Origin: Roseicyclus sp. | GTDB taxonomy: Bacteria; Pseudomonadota; Alphaproteobacteria; Rhodobacterales; Rhodobacteraceae | Direction: 5' to 3' | DNA: 51,797 bases | NCBI RefSeq assembly: GCF_018402035.1 | Contig: NZ_JAGYJN010000010.1 | Coordinates: 1 to 51,797, forward strand | In this document: piece after piece, positions 30,333 to 40,815 of the stretch | Position numbering within the stretch: the first letter of the stretch is position 1 | Layout of the letters: every line of letters starts with the position of its first letter | Position numbers and translations under genes: made by a program | Notes under the pieces: model-generated | The model's input: only the letters and a program-made list of their open reading frames with translations | The model's database searches: none | What the model was told of the DNA's origin: nothing

Positions 30333-30460
30333 CTTCACGCGCATCTCCACGTCGCTTCTTCGTTAAACAATTGAAAAACCATGAAAACGGCGAAAGTCGA
30401 TTTTGTCCGCGACAGGTCATCTTGCCGTTGCTGAAGAACACGACTGATTTGAGAGGCGAA

Positions 30461-30580
30461 ATGATGAGCGGGGATTTCAAGACCGACCGCAGGCAAGCGG
30501 AAAGATTGCCCGTTTCCGAGCGACTTTCCAGACCTGCTCGCGTCAGATGGAAAAATAGAAAACCAAACAAGGCTGAATAG
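30461..30580 (+). CDS. Possible small basic ORF upstream of the recombinase
   Basis: A 39-codon frame starts with ATG at 30461, seven bases after GAGAGGCG, and ends at 30580, 12 bases before the recombinase start. The peptide begins MMSGDFKTDRRQAERLP and is strongly basic (many Arg and Lys). I know no family. Its tight spacing suggests co-transcription with the recombinase, but a chance frame cannot be excluded. Confidence 0.3.
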   Translation: MMSGDFKTDRRQAERLPVSERLSRPARVRWKNRKPNKAE

Positions 30581-30591
30581 GAAAACCTGAT

Positions 30592-32147
30592 TTGAATACC
30601 GGTCGATACAACACCATTGACAAAGGCGACGAAGCCGGACGGGATATTCCGGCCGTCGCCTATGTGCGGATGTCGACCGATCACCAAGTACTCGACCGAG
30701 AACCAGCTCGACATCATTCGGAATTACGCCACGGCCCGGGGTCTGCAGATCCTGCGCGTGTTCGAGGACTCCGGTCGCTCAGGTTTGCGGCTCGACGGCC
30801 GCGAGGCGCTGCAGAACCTGATGGCCGGTCCGAACCAGCCAAGCGGATTTCAAGGCCATTCTGGTCTATGACGTCAGCCGCTGGGGCCGGTTTCAGGACA
30901 CGGATGAAGGGCGTATCACGAGCATGTCTGCTCCCGCGCCGGGATCCGTGTGCACTACTGCGGCGAGCAGTTCCGAAAACGACGGCAGCATCGGATCCAG
31001 CCTGCTGAAAACCGTCAAGCGGGTTATGGCGGGCGAGGTACAGCCGTGAGCTTTCAGTGAAGGTCTTCGCCGGGCAATGCCGCCTGGTTAGACTTGGCTA
31101 CCGCCAAGGCGGAGCGGCTGGATACGGCCTGCGCCGGGTACTGATCGACGAACACGGCAACGAAGGTGCTTTGTCCCGCAGCCAACAGAAGAATTTTCAG
31201 ACCGACCGTGTCGTTTCTCGTTCGGGCCCTGAGCAGGAACAGGATGTCGTGCGCCGCATGTACCGAATGTTCGTCGGATGGCCGCTCGGAGCGTGAGATT
31301 GCGGAAACCCTGAATGCCGAAGGGCATCTGACGGATCTTGAGCGGCCATGGTCCCGGGCATCGGTGCACCAGGTCCTGACCAACGAAAAATACATCGGCA
31401 ACAACGTTTACAACAAGGTGTCCTTCAAGCTGAAGCACAAGCGAGTGGTGAACCCACGCGAGATGTGGATCCGGGCCGAGGGCGCCTACCCCGCCATGTG
31501 GACGAGGCACTGTTTTTGCGCGCGCGCGAAATCGTCGACGCGCAGCCAACATTTCACAGACGCCGAACTGCTCCGAAGCCCTGCGCGCCGTGCTTAAAAG
31601 AAAGGCGTGCTGTCGGGACTGATCATTGATGACAGGACAACGTGCCGTCGTCCAGCGCCTTCCGTAACCGCTTTGGCAGCTTGCTGCGCGCCTACCAGAT
31701 GATCGGCTACGAGCCAGAGCGCGACTATCGCTACGTCGAGATTAACAGGGTGTTACGGCAGGCCGCAGCATCGTAGCCCAGATCCTTGACGGTATCGGCG
31801 AACGCGGCAGCCAGGCTGTCCAAGATCCAGACACCGACCTGATCCGCATCAACGACGAGTTCACAGCGTCGGTGGTGTTGGCTGCCCATTTCCGAGACGC
31901 AGGGCGGCTCCCTGCGATGGCGCATCCGCCTCGATACTGGCCTGGTGCCCGACATCACGATTGCCGTGCGGATGGACGCGTTGAACGAAGCGCCGCGCGA
32001 TTGTACCTGCCGAGTATTGATATGACCACGGCCAGACTGAAACTTGCCGAGCAGAACGGGCTGTCCCTGGATACCTATCGCTTTGACACGCTCGACTATT
32101 TTTATGGAGCTCTCCTTGGCCGGGCCCGGATCACGGAGGCCGCCTGA
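30592..32147 (+). pseudogene. Large serine recombinase (resolvase/recombinase family, frameshifted)
   Basis: Site-specific DNA recombinase of about 518 codons. The N-terminal catalytic domain reads AVAYVRMSTDHQ, with the nucleophile Ser in RMST, then STENQLDIIRNYATARGLQI and VFEDSGRSGLRLDGR, continuing VYDVSRWGRFQD. The Recombinase domain follows (GYGLRRVLIDEHGN, EQDVVRRMYRMFV, SEREIAETLNAEG, WSRASVHQVLTNEKYIGNNV). A C-terminal part from about 31500 (VLSGLIIDD, FRNRFGSLLRAYQMIGYEP, LDTYRFDTLDYFYGALLGRARI) is specific to this subgroup. TTG is the likely start. About seven indels. The stop overlaps the next gene by one base. Confidence 0.72.
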
Positions 32148-33083
32148 TGCCAGATGACATGAACATTGCACAGAAACACGTCACTCTCATCCCCACCGAC
32201 CACGTCATCCTCAATCCCCGTGTGCGCAACCGGCGCAATTTCGAGGAAATGGTCGAAAACATTGCAAAGATCGGACTGAAACGACCAATCACCGTGGCGC
32301 AGCGCGCGGGTCAGACCCTGCGGAATATGGTCGTCTGCGGTAAGGTCGGCTCGAGGCGTTCATGGAGCTTCCAGCGGGATGCCATCCGGCCATCATCATC
32401 GACGCCGATGAGGCATTTGCCTTGTCATGAGCGCCGTGGAAAACTGTGCGTCGCCAGCACAGCCCCATCGACCTGATGCGCGAAATCGGCAACCTGAAAC
32501 GCGGCTAATGATCGCCAGATCGCTAACAAGATCAGCGATACGCCAGACTATGTCGGCATGATCGCGGGGCTTCTGGCGCGCGGGAAGAACGGCTGGTCTC
32601 GGCCATTGAAACCGACCTTTGCCGCCTCGCCATCGACATTTCAAAGACTGATGCCAAGGGGCGGGCAACGCCTGATGGACGCCTACACCCAGAAAAAGCT
32701 GCGCGGTAAGGGGTGGCCGCCGTGCGCCATTCTCATCCAACAAAGGGATGCGCAAGGCCCGCGCCCTTCACCGAAACAACTATAGTAGAAGCAACGGCGC
32801 TAAACGGCCTTTGACCAGCGACGCCCTCATTGCGCGCCTACCAACAAACAGAACGCCAAAGGTGCTGATCAAGAAGGCCAGCGACTGACGCAGGAAGCGC
32901 CTGATGTTCGTCGTGGAGGCGTTTCGGCGGTTGTTGCGTGACGATGATCACTTCCTGACGCTCTTGCGTGCGGAAGGAGCTGGACACATTGCCAACCCTA
33001 TCTCGGGCAATCCCTTGGAACCAGGGCAGCGGAATGAGCCGGGGCAAGCGCAAATCCCAAGACGCGGTCACGCTCGGCTTTGA
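32147..33083 (+). pseudogene. ParB-like / RepB-type partition protein 1 (frameshifted)
   Basis: About 312 codons, starting MPDDMNIAQKHVTLIPTD one base into the recombinase stop. The ParB N-terminal domain is visible: VILNPRVRNRRNFEEMVENI (box I), IGLKRPITV, then VVCG...RLEA (box II, broken by a shift near 32345). A helix-turn-helix region follows (DLMREIGNLKRRGYNDRQIANKI), with TPDYVGMIAGLLARGEERL in mixed frames, and a C-terminal RepB-like part (VVEAFRRLLRDDHFLTLLRAE). ParB proteins bind DNA specifically and spread along it. No ParA partner is present, which argues against a normal partition role. Confidence 0.62.
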
Positions 33084-33947
33084 AAGCGATTGTGTCACTG
33101 TGCCAGTTGCGGCCATCCTGCCAGTGCGGCACACTCGGCATCGGTCAAATCCAGCCGCAAGTATCGTCAGATCACCGCATCCATCAGGAAGTGATGGGCT
33201 AGTCAGGCCGCCGGTCGTCACGCGATCCCCGGGTGGGAAGACACCTATATGCTGCTCGATGGGCATATCCGCATCGAGGTGTTGAAGGATCTCGGCTTTT
33301 CCAAGAAAGGTCGAATGTCTGATCTCCACGGACGACGAGGCCTTCACATACAACAAGCGGATCGACGCCTTGCGCCCATCCAGGAGCACAAGATGATCCG
33401 CAAACGGTGAGCCTGGGGTCTCGAGGAAAAGATCGCGCTGGCGCTCGACGCAATCCGCGCAGCATTATTGCGCAAGGCCAAAGCTCCCTAGACGGGATCT
33501 GCGAAGAAGCCGTCAGCATCCTGAAGGACAAACACTGCGCGACCGCCGTGTTCGAAACCCTACGCAAGATGAAAGCAATGCGCCAGATCGAAGACGGCCG
33601 AACTGATGATGAACGCAAACAATTATTCTCCAAATGCATCTCCGCGATCCTTGCCGGAACGCCCCAAGCACAGCTGGTGGACACCAAGCCCAAGAAGATG
33701 AGGCATCACCCCCGAGGCCATGGCCCGCATGGAGCACGAGCTGGCCCGGCTGCAGGAGAATTATCACTTCGATCCAAGACTCCTACGGCCAAGACCACCT
33801 GCAGCTGACTGTCATCAAAGGGGTATCTGGAAATTGCTCAGGTACGCCCGGATCCTCCGTTACCTGATGCAGCATCGGCCGGAGTTTCTGACAGAATTTC
33901 AAGCAATCACCGAGATGGCCTCCGCCCCGCCGCCCGAAGCGGAGTAG
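33034..33947 (+). pseudogene. ParB-like protein 2 with RepB C-terminal domain (frameshifted)
   Basis: About 305 codons. The start MSRGKRKSQDAVTLGFESDC at 33034 overlaps the end of the previous gene. The ParB-type domain appears as VTVPVAAILPVR, REVGLVEPPVV, then MLLDGHIRIEVLKDLGF (the GHIR box) and DDEAFTYNKRIDALAPIQEH. A helix-turn-helix with DVNPRSIIAKAKLLDGI follows, and after it a RepB C-terminal section (AVSILKDKHCATAVFETLRKM, ARMEHELARLQENY). It ends ASAPPPEAE. Six or so shifts. Overlapping starts and stops tie it into one transcript with the recombinase and ParB 1. Confidence 0.62.
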
Positions 33948-34448
33948 CCAAGGCGGCCCAGAACTGATGGGGACCCGACAAGCGCGGGGACCGCAGGAAC
34001 GCCGCACTGTGGGGCGGATCGAGCGCCCCGGCGGTGGGGATGGCGGCGAACCAGCTCCGGAGCCCACCAGGTCGGCCGAGATTTCGCCGACCGCGTGGCC
34101 GCTACATGTGGTCCCGATCTTTGCAGGCGTGCCGGTGGTTGGTGCGGCCCGGTACGCCTGCTTAACTTCCCAATATTGCCCCTTTGAGTTGTGCACAACC
34201 TGGCCTTTAGTTTTCATCTACGGCATGTACTCGGATCCCAGCCGATTTGAAGGGAGAGATATTACGCTGAGTTTCAGAAAAGCAGATCATCGGTGTGCTG
34301 CAGGAGCAAGAGGTGAGATCGAGTGTCGTGTGCACCTTCGAAATTGCTGACTGAAGGTCACACCGTCGGCGGTTTACGGCCGGTTCATCGTCCGCCATTT
34401 CTGTCAATCGCTTGTTCACGGAAATACTAGCGCTGTTACGCTTATGTC
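33948..34448. other. Intergenic stretch downstream of the recombinase/ParB trio
   Basis: GC-rich to 34190, then more AT-rich. No frame resembles a family; no hairpin terminator was obvious. Confidence 0.35.
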
Positions 34449-34846
34449 GTGATGTTGATTGATGAAGCTGGATGGGTGGGTTCGACACGCCGACGGCATA
34501 ATGAGGACTGTCGCGACTTGAAGGTTAATATGCCCACTGTCGGCTGGATCCGTGAAGATGACCTTGACGCCTTTTATGAAGGCACCGAAGGACGCCAGAC
34601 CCGACTCTGCCGAGTGAGCCAAGCTTTTTCTTGCCCCTTTTGCGCATCCGGTATTCTCAAGTCAGTCCGAATTCCACGACCATGTTTACTCAAGCACCGC
34701 GTCAACGACCGTTTTCATGCTACGAGGTCGAGAACCGAGCGCCAATGGTGTTGTTCGATCCAGCATTAATTTTATCTGATATTGCGATCGCAAACACGAA
34801 CCATGCGTTTGTGTTGACAGACGAGCCCATACTAGGTCTCCACTGA
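34449..34846 (+). pseudogene. Unrecognised ORF with a C2H2 zinc-finger-like segment (frameshifted)
   Basis: The frame at 34449 gives MPTVGWIREDDLDAFYEGTEG, then FSCPFC near 34628. With one base added after TGCGC, the sequence continues AHPVFSSQSEFHDHVYS and, one further shift on, KHR. This makes Cys-x2-Cys-x13-His-x4-His, the spacing of a C2H2 finger. The tail reads APMVLFDPALILSDIAIAN to the stop at 34846. I do not know the family. It lies 100 bases from the IS630 remnant. The finger depends on assumed indels. Confidence 0.3.
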
Positions 34847-34947
34847 CCAGCTCAAAGAAATAATGGCCAAGGCAGAAGCAAGCGGGTGCTGCTTGAATTC
34901 AGGCACGTTGCAGTTAATTGGCCTCATATCCTGCTGCTTTGAAGAAG

Positions 34948-35640
34948 TTATAACTTATTCCTCTTCTGAGAACAGGTCGCAAACACGTCCGACGGCTTGC
35001 CAGAGGTTATCGTATCATTCCAGGCCGCGGCTTTTCTGATCAGTGCTTTGAGTTTCGAGAACGCCATTTCAATTGGGTTCAGATCGGGACTGTAGGGCGG
35101 CAGGAACAGGAACCATGCGCCAATCTCGCGCAGGGTGCCCGGGCCACCAGAGGGGGTCTTGTGACTGGACAGGTTGTCGAGAATGACGACATCGCCTGCC
35201 CGCAATGTTGGAGACCCCAGTTGTGTCGCTACATATCGATCAAACATTTCGCCGTTCATTGCCCCCATCCGATGACCAAAGGGCCCGCATCCAGCCGGTT
35301 ATGCCGGAGGGCGCCGACAAATGTTTAGGTGCGCCAGTGCCCAAACGGTGCATGATCGATCAAACGCTGCCCGCGCGGTGCCCAGCCGGTCGTCTTAGCC
35401 ATATTAGTTTTGACTGAAGTTTCATCGATGAAGGCCAGCCTTTCCAGATGGTTGGCCATGAAGGGCCTGACGTTTCGTGATCAGATATTGCGCAGGTCGG
35501 CAACATCCTTGCGCTTCTGCTCAAGCGCCTGCAGGTCTTTTTATGCGTCAATCGAGCCACGCAGAACCCGCCACACGGTGCCGCGATGAACGTCGATGCC
35601 GTGGGCCTCGGCCAGCCCCAGCAGTTTTATACAGTGCATC
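34948..35640 (-). mobile_element. IS630-family transposase remnant
   Basis: A DDE transposase in fragments on the minus strand. Upstream: HGIDVHRGTVWRVLRGS and ALEQKRKDVADLR (helix-turn-helix end), then MANHLERLAFIDETSVKTNMA, the first catalytic Asp (FIDE) as in IS630. Next comes [24 protein letters not shown] (second Asp) and [20 protein letters not shown] (catalytic Glu), ending near 34948. The N-terminal half of the HTH is missing; the frame joins IS5-type sequence at about 35640. Several indels. No clear terminal repeats found. Confidence 0.68.
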
Positions 35641-35945
35641 TTTGTTTCGAAACGGCTTCGTCAGTGGTATCCACTCCAGATTTCGCCAGATCGCACGGCC
35701 GAGATATTTCGGCGGCCGTAGGGCCTCGTTTCTAGCGACAGCACCAGCGATGACGGTCTTCCACGGCTTCGCGTTCTTGCCAGGCGGTATGACGGCATTT
35801 GCGCCGCGGTCAGCGATCGCGTCATGGTACTTTCGGGTATCATAAGCGCCGTCAGCGAAGTGACGCTGCCGATCTCGTAGTTCGAGCGGACTGCGGTGGC
35901 GGCATGTCGCTACCTGATCGAGCGGATCAATAAGGAATACGTCGC
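35640..35945 (-). mobile_element. IS5-family transposase fragment
   Basis: Minus-strand fragment ADGAYDTRKYHDAIADRGAN, AVIPPGKNAKPWK, AGAVARNEALRPPKYLGRAIWR and MHCIKLLG, a stretch typical of the C-terminal DDE region of IS5-type transposases. It lacks the N-terminal two-thirds and the very end; at about 35640 it runs straight into IS630-type sequence and at about 35945 it abuts an IS6-type fragment. Confidence 0.6.
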
Positions 35946-35956
35946 CACTTCAAATT

Positions 35957-36177
35957 AACGCTTCAACAGGCTTGTGCGGTTTCGCCCTGATTTCCAAAGC
36001 AAACATTGGACCAAATCTGTTCTACCAAAATCCGAACTGTTTCGTGGCTGATCTCGATGCCGCGTTCGTGCAGAAAGATCACTCCACGTTCGAAGCGAAA
36101 CCAAACATGCACCATCGGCAAACCGATCAACTCAGAACTGCTTTTGAAGTAGCGAAGTGGGATGCGTTTTATCATCC
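35957..36177 (-). mobile_element. IS6-family transposase N-terminal fragment
   Basis: The start MIKRIPLRYFKSSSELIGL at about 36172 and VWFRFERGVIFLHERGIEISHETVRI match the N-terminal zinc-ribbon and HTH part of IS6-family transposases ('RYFKSSPEII', 'LHERGIDVSHETVR'). About 70 codons remain; the catalytic part is missing and replaced by IS5-type sequence. Confidence 0.6.
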
Positions 36178-36369
36178 ACCGTAGCTGAAGGGATGCCCTG
36201 CCCGCCTTAACCGGTTTGCTCTGGCAGCGGCGTTTTGACCCATTCGTCCGGCGAATAGACCGTCAGGATCATAATGGACGTGCTCGGCAGAATTATCATC
36301 TGCCAACATAGTCAACGCGACAACCAGTCTCAGCCGAAAGAGTCCTGAGGCTTTGTGCGTCGTTCAGTT
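36178..36369. other. Short unassigned segment between IS remnant and truncated dehydrogenase
   Basis: No frame recognised. It probably holds an IS end and the junction that cut off the dehydrogenase gene. Confidence 0.3.
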
Positions 36370-36456
36370 CTAGACTGCCACATCATGCCCCGGAAAGGAC
36401 GGGTTATGAGCCATATCGAAACCCATCCGCCCCAAACCAACAAACCCAACGCGCAT
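36370..36456 (-). pseudogene. 3-hydroxyisobutyrate dehydrogenase-like fragment (28 codons)
   Basis: MRVGFVGLGRMGFDMAHNPS is the Rossmann N-terminus (GxGxxG as GLGRMG) of NAD-binding 6-phosphogluconate/3-hydroxyisobutyrate-type dehydrogenases, followed by GHDVAV and a stop. The remaining 260 or so residues are absent. ATG lies just after the stop of the sugar ABC ATPase, so it was the last gene of that operon before being cut, probably by an IS event at about 36365. Confidence 0.6.
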
Positions 36457-36457
36457 G

Positions 36458-37959
36458 TCAGGAAGACTATCTGCGGCAGTGATTCCTGAAATTGCCTGAA
36501 TAAGGTTATCTTCCGTTACTTCTTCCAAACGTGAACGTCCGCATAACCTTGCCCGCAAACATCGCGACGATCTTGTCACTAACGCAGAGGACTTCGCGCA
36601 TTTCAGAGCTGACGACGATCACAGCATAGCCTTGCGCTGCCAACTCGCGGATCAGGTTGTGAATTTCGACCGAACCAACGTCGATACCGCGCGTCGGTTC
36701 GATCGACGATCAGTACCTTGGGATGCATCGATAGCCATTTTGCATTGACAATCTTTTGCTGGTTTCCGCCCGACAGATTGCCGCTGACAGATTGTTTCCA
36801 GCTCGGTGTCCGAATATCCAGCTTTTTCCCGGTACTGGTCGAAAATGGCGATTTCTGCCCCTTCAGCGACAAAAGGGCCTGCGGTGAGATCACCAACCTG
36901 CGGCAGGTCATGTTGTCGCGGCAGTTCACATGCCAAAACAAGACCCTGGCCTTTGCGATCCTCAGGGAACCAGCGAGATACCTTTGGAAATCGCATCGGC
37001 AGGCGAGGAAATTTTGACCTCTTCGCCGTCAAAAGTATTCTACCGCTGCTTGGGTTGCGCATACCAAAAAAGCGTTTTCGACGAATTTCGGTGCGCCAGC
37101 CCCAACCAACCCATAGAAACCCAACACCTCGCCACGACGTACTTCAAAACAGACGTCCTTGAAGAGCATGCCGCAGGACGGGTACAAACTTCCAACGCGA
37201 CATCGCCCAATGTGCTCAACTTTACTGCGACAAATCAGTGCGCGGCCAATCATCAATTGTGTGACCTCGTCTTCGTTGGTCTGTCTTGTCTCTAGCGTGC
37301 CCCGATACGACCGTCCGCAGAACACTTATACGGTCGGTAATCTTAAATATCTCCTCCATCCGGTGCGAGATATAAATGATCCCAACGCCTTGCGATTGCA
37401 GATCAGCTATAACTTCAAACAACACGACTTTCTCGGCATCGGTTAGCGATACGGTCAGTTCATCAAAAGATCACGGCCTTTGCATCAACCGTCAAAGCAC
37501 GCGATTTCAACCATTTGCTGATTGGCAATAGACAGGTCCCCGACACGGGTCTTTACGTTGAACCCACTTTGAGCTTTGCCAAAATCGCGTCAGTTCTTGC
37601 GTAAAGCTTGGCCCAATCCAACCCGCCCGAATGACAGGCAGGGCAACTCGCCTTAGATAGATGTTTTCAGCCACGGTCAATTCTTCGAGGCTGAGTTGAT
37701 GAATAAACACGATGCCTTAGTTTTGCTTGCAATGGCGATGTCATCACCGTTGGCACTTCGTTGAGCGATAATCTGGCCTTGATCGGTTGATAAATACCAC
37801 CCAGAACTTTCATCAAGGTCGATTTTCCAGCACCGTTCTCACCCATCAAAGCGTGGACCTCCCAGGCATCACCGAAAAAAGACACACCGTCAATGCGCGT
37901 ACCCCAGGGAACGTTTTAACAGTACCTTCGAGCCGCAAGGCTGGGGCTTGATCGGTCAT
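36458..37959 (-). pseudogene. Sugar ABC transporter ATPase, RbsA-type (double ABC, frameshifted)
   Basis: Cytoplasmic ATPase of about 500 residues with two ABC domains. It starts [20 protein letters not shown] at 37959 behind GAGGAG. Domain 1: Walker [30 protein letters not shown], and [22 protein letters not shown] (the RbsA-type H-loop). Domain 2: [29 protein letters not shown] region, the signature [16 protein letters not shown] and [14 protein letters not shown] in mixed frames. The tail DNLIQAISG ends just before the dehydrogenase start. It belongs to the CUT2 class importing monosaccharides. About eight indels. Confidence 0.68.
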
Positions 37960-38949
37960 ATCTTCCAACTCCTCTTTGCCTTTTACGTTCAACTGACGAT
38001 CAGAATCCAGCACTGCCGCGAAATAAGATCAAACCGATCACAAGGTTCACTGTTTCGGTATTATCAGCACCGATGTGGCCCAACCTTGCGCAGAAGCTGG
38101 ATCGCCAGAACCTACGCCAATGTGGATAAGATGCAGACCCGCACCGCCGTTCGGCTTAGTGCCTCAGGACCACGGCCGTGATTACCCAAAGTTCATACAG
38201 TTGGCCATCATTGGGATTGACCGACCCACTTTCAGATAAAACACTACAGCCGACAGGGCTGCTAGAAACCGATAATCATAAATTGATCACCATATGCGGG
38301 CCACGCGGATACCTGCGTTGACGGCGGCTTCCGATTGTTACCGATGGCATAGGCATTGCGGCCATGCACCGTACGCGTCATCACATACCATATGATCAAG
38401 GTCACAACCGCAGAAACCACATCGCCGTATGAGGGCCAAGAAACTGCGTCTCGGCAAAATCAACGAGGTCCAGTTGAGATGTGAGGTCGGGTTTCGCCAT
38501 TGTACATGAACACAAGCCGCGAAACCCCAGCATGGAACCCAGTGTCACAATAGAAATGCGTCAACGCCTGTGCTGAAACAATCACGCCGTTGATCGCCCC
38601 AAGAACGACACCGTATGAGCAAGGCAAGACCCCAAGCCACCGGAATGACCCAATCCCCGAAGCCCGCAAAGATCGACCATGTACTATCGCAGATCACCGC
38701 AGACAGGGCGAAAATCAGCTCCTACGCTGAGGTCAATATTGCCGTTGATCTGATGACGGTCATCCCAATCGCGATGATGCCGATCGGTGCAGATTGTTTG
38801 AGCAGCAACCAGCATATTGTCGACGTCCATAAACGCCTTATCTGACAGGACAGAAATTCACCTGCCACGCTGAAAGATCAACTCTAGCACGATAAATCCC
38901 CAAATCGCGGCTTATTCTTCATAAACTTGGACAGTTTTGCGACTTCCAT
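37956..38949 (-). pseudogene. Sugar ABC transporter permease 2, RbsC-type (heavily frameshifted)
   Basis: Membrane permease of about 330 codons. MEVAKLSKFMKNKPRFG starts at 38949. Pieces in order: PIGIIAIGMTV and NGNIDLSVGA (the hallmark of RbsC-type permeases), VLGAINGVIVSAQALTHF, TLGSMLGFRGLVFMYNG, MTRTVHGRNAYAIGNN and AAVNAGIRV (the coupling loop), and FLAALSAVVFYLKVGSVNPN. The end probably overlaps the ATPase start. About ten indels. Confidence 0.62.
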
Positions 38950-38966
38950 GTGCTTCACCCCCTAAG

Positions 38967-39927
38967 CTATATTTGACCACAGTTTGCCGCGTTTGGCCTG
39001 TCAGGCCAGACAGCAAGGATGATAATGACCCAAGTCACAACGTATTGGACATAGAATTGCAGACCCACAAGCAGCAGACCGTTCACAGATAAACCAAGGA
39101 TCAGAACGCCTATGACAGTTTGAAAATGGTACCGGAACCGCCCGAAGCGACGCGCTCCGCCAGGATCACCGCTGCCAGAACATCAAGCTCTAGCCCCTGC
39201 CCCACAGTGTTCTGCGATCCCAAGAGCGACTTGCCTGCATAGGCCCAGCTGTAGCAACACAACCTGCCGACATAATGTAGCACAAGGAATACAATGCGTG
39301 CGCGGCGGATGCCCGAAAGGTGGCCTGCAGTCGTTACCACCCACAGCATACACTTTGCAGCCGAACAGCGTCTTCATAACCTGATCCCAACAAATGCGGC
39401 GAGCCCAACAAAAATATCAAGATTGGGACAGGAATGCCAAGCGCTGTTCCTTCGACCAAGACCTTCAACCACGTTGCCTTCTTTGTCGGCGATATCCATG
39501 TTTTGACCACCTGAATAGGTCGAGTGTCAGCCCGTGGATCGCCGACAACATACCCAAGGTTACGATCGAAATTCAGTTTAAGGTAGCCAACCAAGAACCC
39601 GATAAACGCGCCCAGGCCTAACGTCATGGCAAACATTGCCGGAATGGCAAGGCTGGTCCAATCTTGTCATGCCGACCCAACACGACAATGGTTGAAAACG
39701 ACATCATCGACCCAACCGACAAGTCGAGATTTCCGCTGATCACCACAAAGGTAACACCAAGCGCCATTACCCCAAGGATTGCAGATGAACGGACCACGCC
39801 CATCACGTTTTCAGGGCTGAGAAACCGTCGTTCGCGATCGTGAACCCGATGATAAACAGGGCAAAAGCAATCAAATGCCTTGCCTTGCCAAAAGTCGTCC
39901 GATGTCTGACTTTGACATGCTTGCCAT
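38967..39927 (-). pseudogene. Sugar ABC transporter permease 1, RbsC-type (frameshifted)
   Basis: Membrane permease of about 320 codons. The start MASMSKSDIGRLLARQGI at 39927 follows GTGGAGG. VVRSSAILGVMALGVTFVVI and SGNLDLSVGSMMSFS form the RbsC hallmark; GLGAFIGFLVGYLKLNF follows, then ILGLSVNGLLLVGLQFYVQY near the end. The stop at 38967 lies 18 bases before permease 2. Two permeases plus one double ATPase is a known CUT2 arrangement. No binding-protein gene is present, possibly lost with the upstream truncation. Confidence 0.65.
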
Positions 39928-39967
39928 TTTCCTCCACGGGGTGATCCCCGCTAATGAAACTCATTCG

Positions 39968-40021
39968 TCAGACCAGCGTCATTCCACCGTCGATCATGAC
40001 GATTTGGCCAGTCATATAGTC
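39968..40021 (-). pseudogene. Short-chain dehydrogenase C-terminal fragment
   Basis: LDYMTGQIVMIDGGMTLV followed by a stop is the conserved C-terminal end of classical short-chain dehydrogenases ('x-TGQ-x-x-x-DGG'). Only 18 residues remain; the sequence changes at about 40022. It lies 41 bases upstream of permease 1 and on the same strand, so it was probably the gene before the transporter. Confidence 0.6.
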
Positions 40022-40082
40022 TAACTGTCTTTTGACTGAAGTGGGATAGCGATGGGGTTCCAGAGGTTCCAGCTGCGTGATC

Positions 40083-40620
40083 GGATCTTAGCTATGGAAC
40101 ACTCGAAGGAGCTGCGTGGTCAGCGCGCCTTTGGCTCTTTGCCTGCCTGTACACGTATGCACGGGCGTACAGGCTTATTGTCCGAAGTTCATTCGCGAGC
40201 AGCTGCCTGAAGATCAGCACGCTGGCGTACAGCTGGAGCCATTTTGGCGCTCCGCGAGCCCAGCGTGTTCGAAGTCTCAGCACTTATCGTGGCAAGTCGC
40301 ACCGCTGTTGGCCCTGTTCAGGTCGAAGACACTGCAGCTGTACTCTCTGGAAAGATTATTTCTGCGCTCCCTGCTGAAGAGAAATGGTACCCAGCAGCGA
40401 AAGGTACGATTCGATGGCGCAAGATCCGTCTGCCGGATGGATCATGAAGCATGTTGAGCATCGGATCCAACGGTCGAAGCGGTACGCGCTGCGATCACGG
40501 AAGATAGCTTAGAGCAGGCTCTTGGCCGTGGGCGCAATGTGCGGCGTTCAAAAAAACAGACCGCTGGTCGAATATGTCATTGACTACAACCCCGACCAAC
40601 CGTCCTGTAGACGGATCTTT
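40083..40620 (+). pseudogene. Remnant of a plasmid/phage replication (primase-helicase-like) gene
   Basis: Plus-strand frames give AEEKWYPAAKGTIRWRKIRLP, then DPTVEAVRAAITEDSLEQAL and GRGRNVRRS, followed by LVEYVIDYNPDQ. A sequence 'EAVR-x-x-x-E-x-x-QA-x-GRxR-x-VNR' near the C-terminus is found in plasmid- and prophage-encoded helicase/primase-type proteins of alphaproteobacteria. The upstream part is not interpretable. It sits between the cut dehydrogenase fragment and the IS21 element. Confidence 0.3.
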
Positions 40621-40815
40621 TTTTCTCAGCCCAGAATTTAAGGCTGCAACGGGGTGGGTAGGCGCTTTCCTCGAAACGGTGTGGTTTGAGGGGATAAGGG
40701 CATTAAGGCGGGGTCCTGTGCGGATTTCAGAAATACCGGACAGCGATTTCACTAAGTCGCGGACAGCCGTTTCGGTAGTCGGACACTTGGTCGGCGGCTG
40801 GTCACTGCGTTGCTG

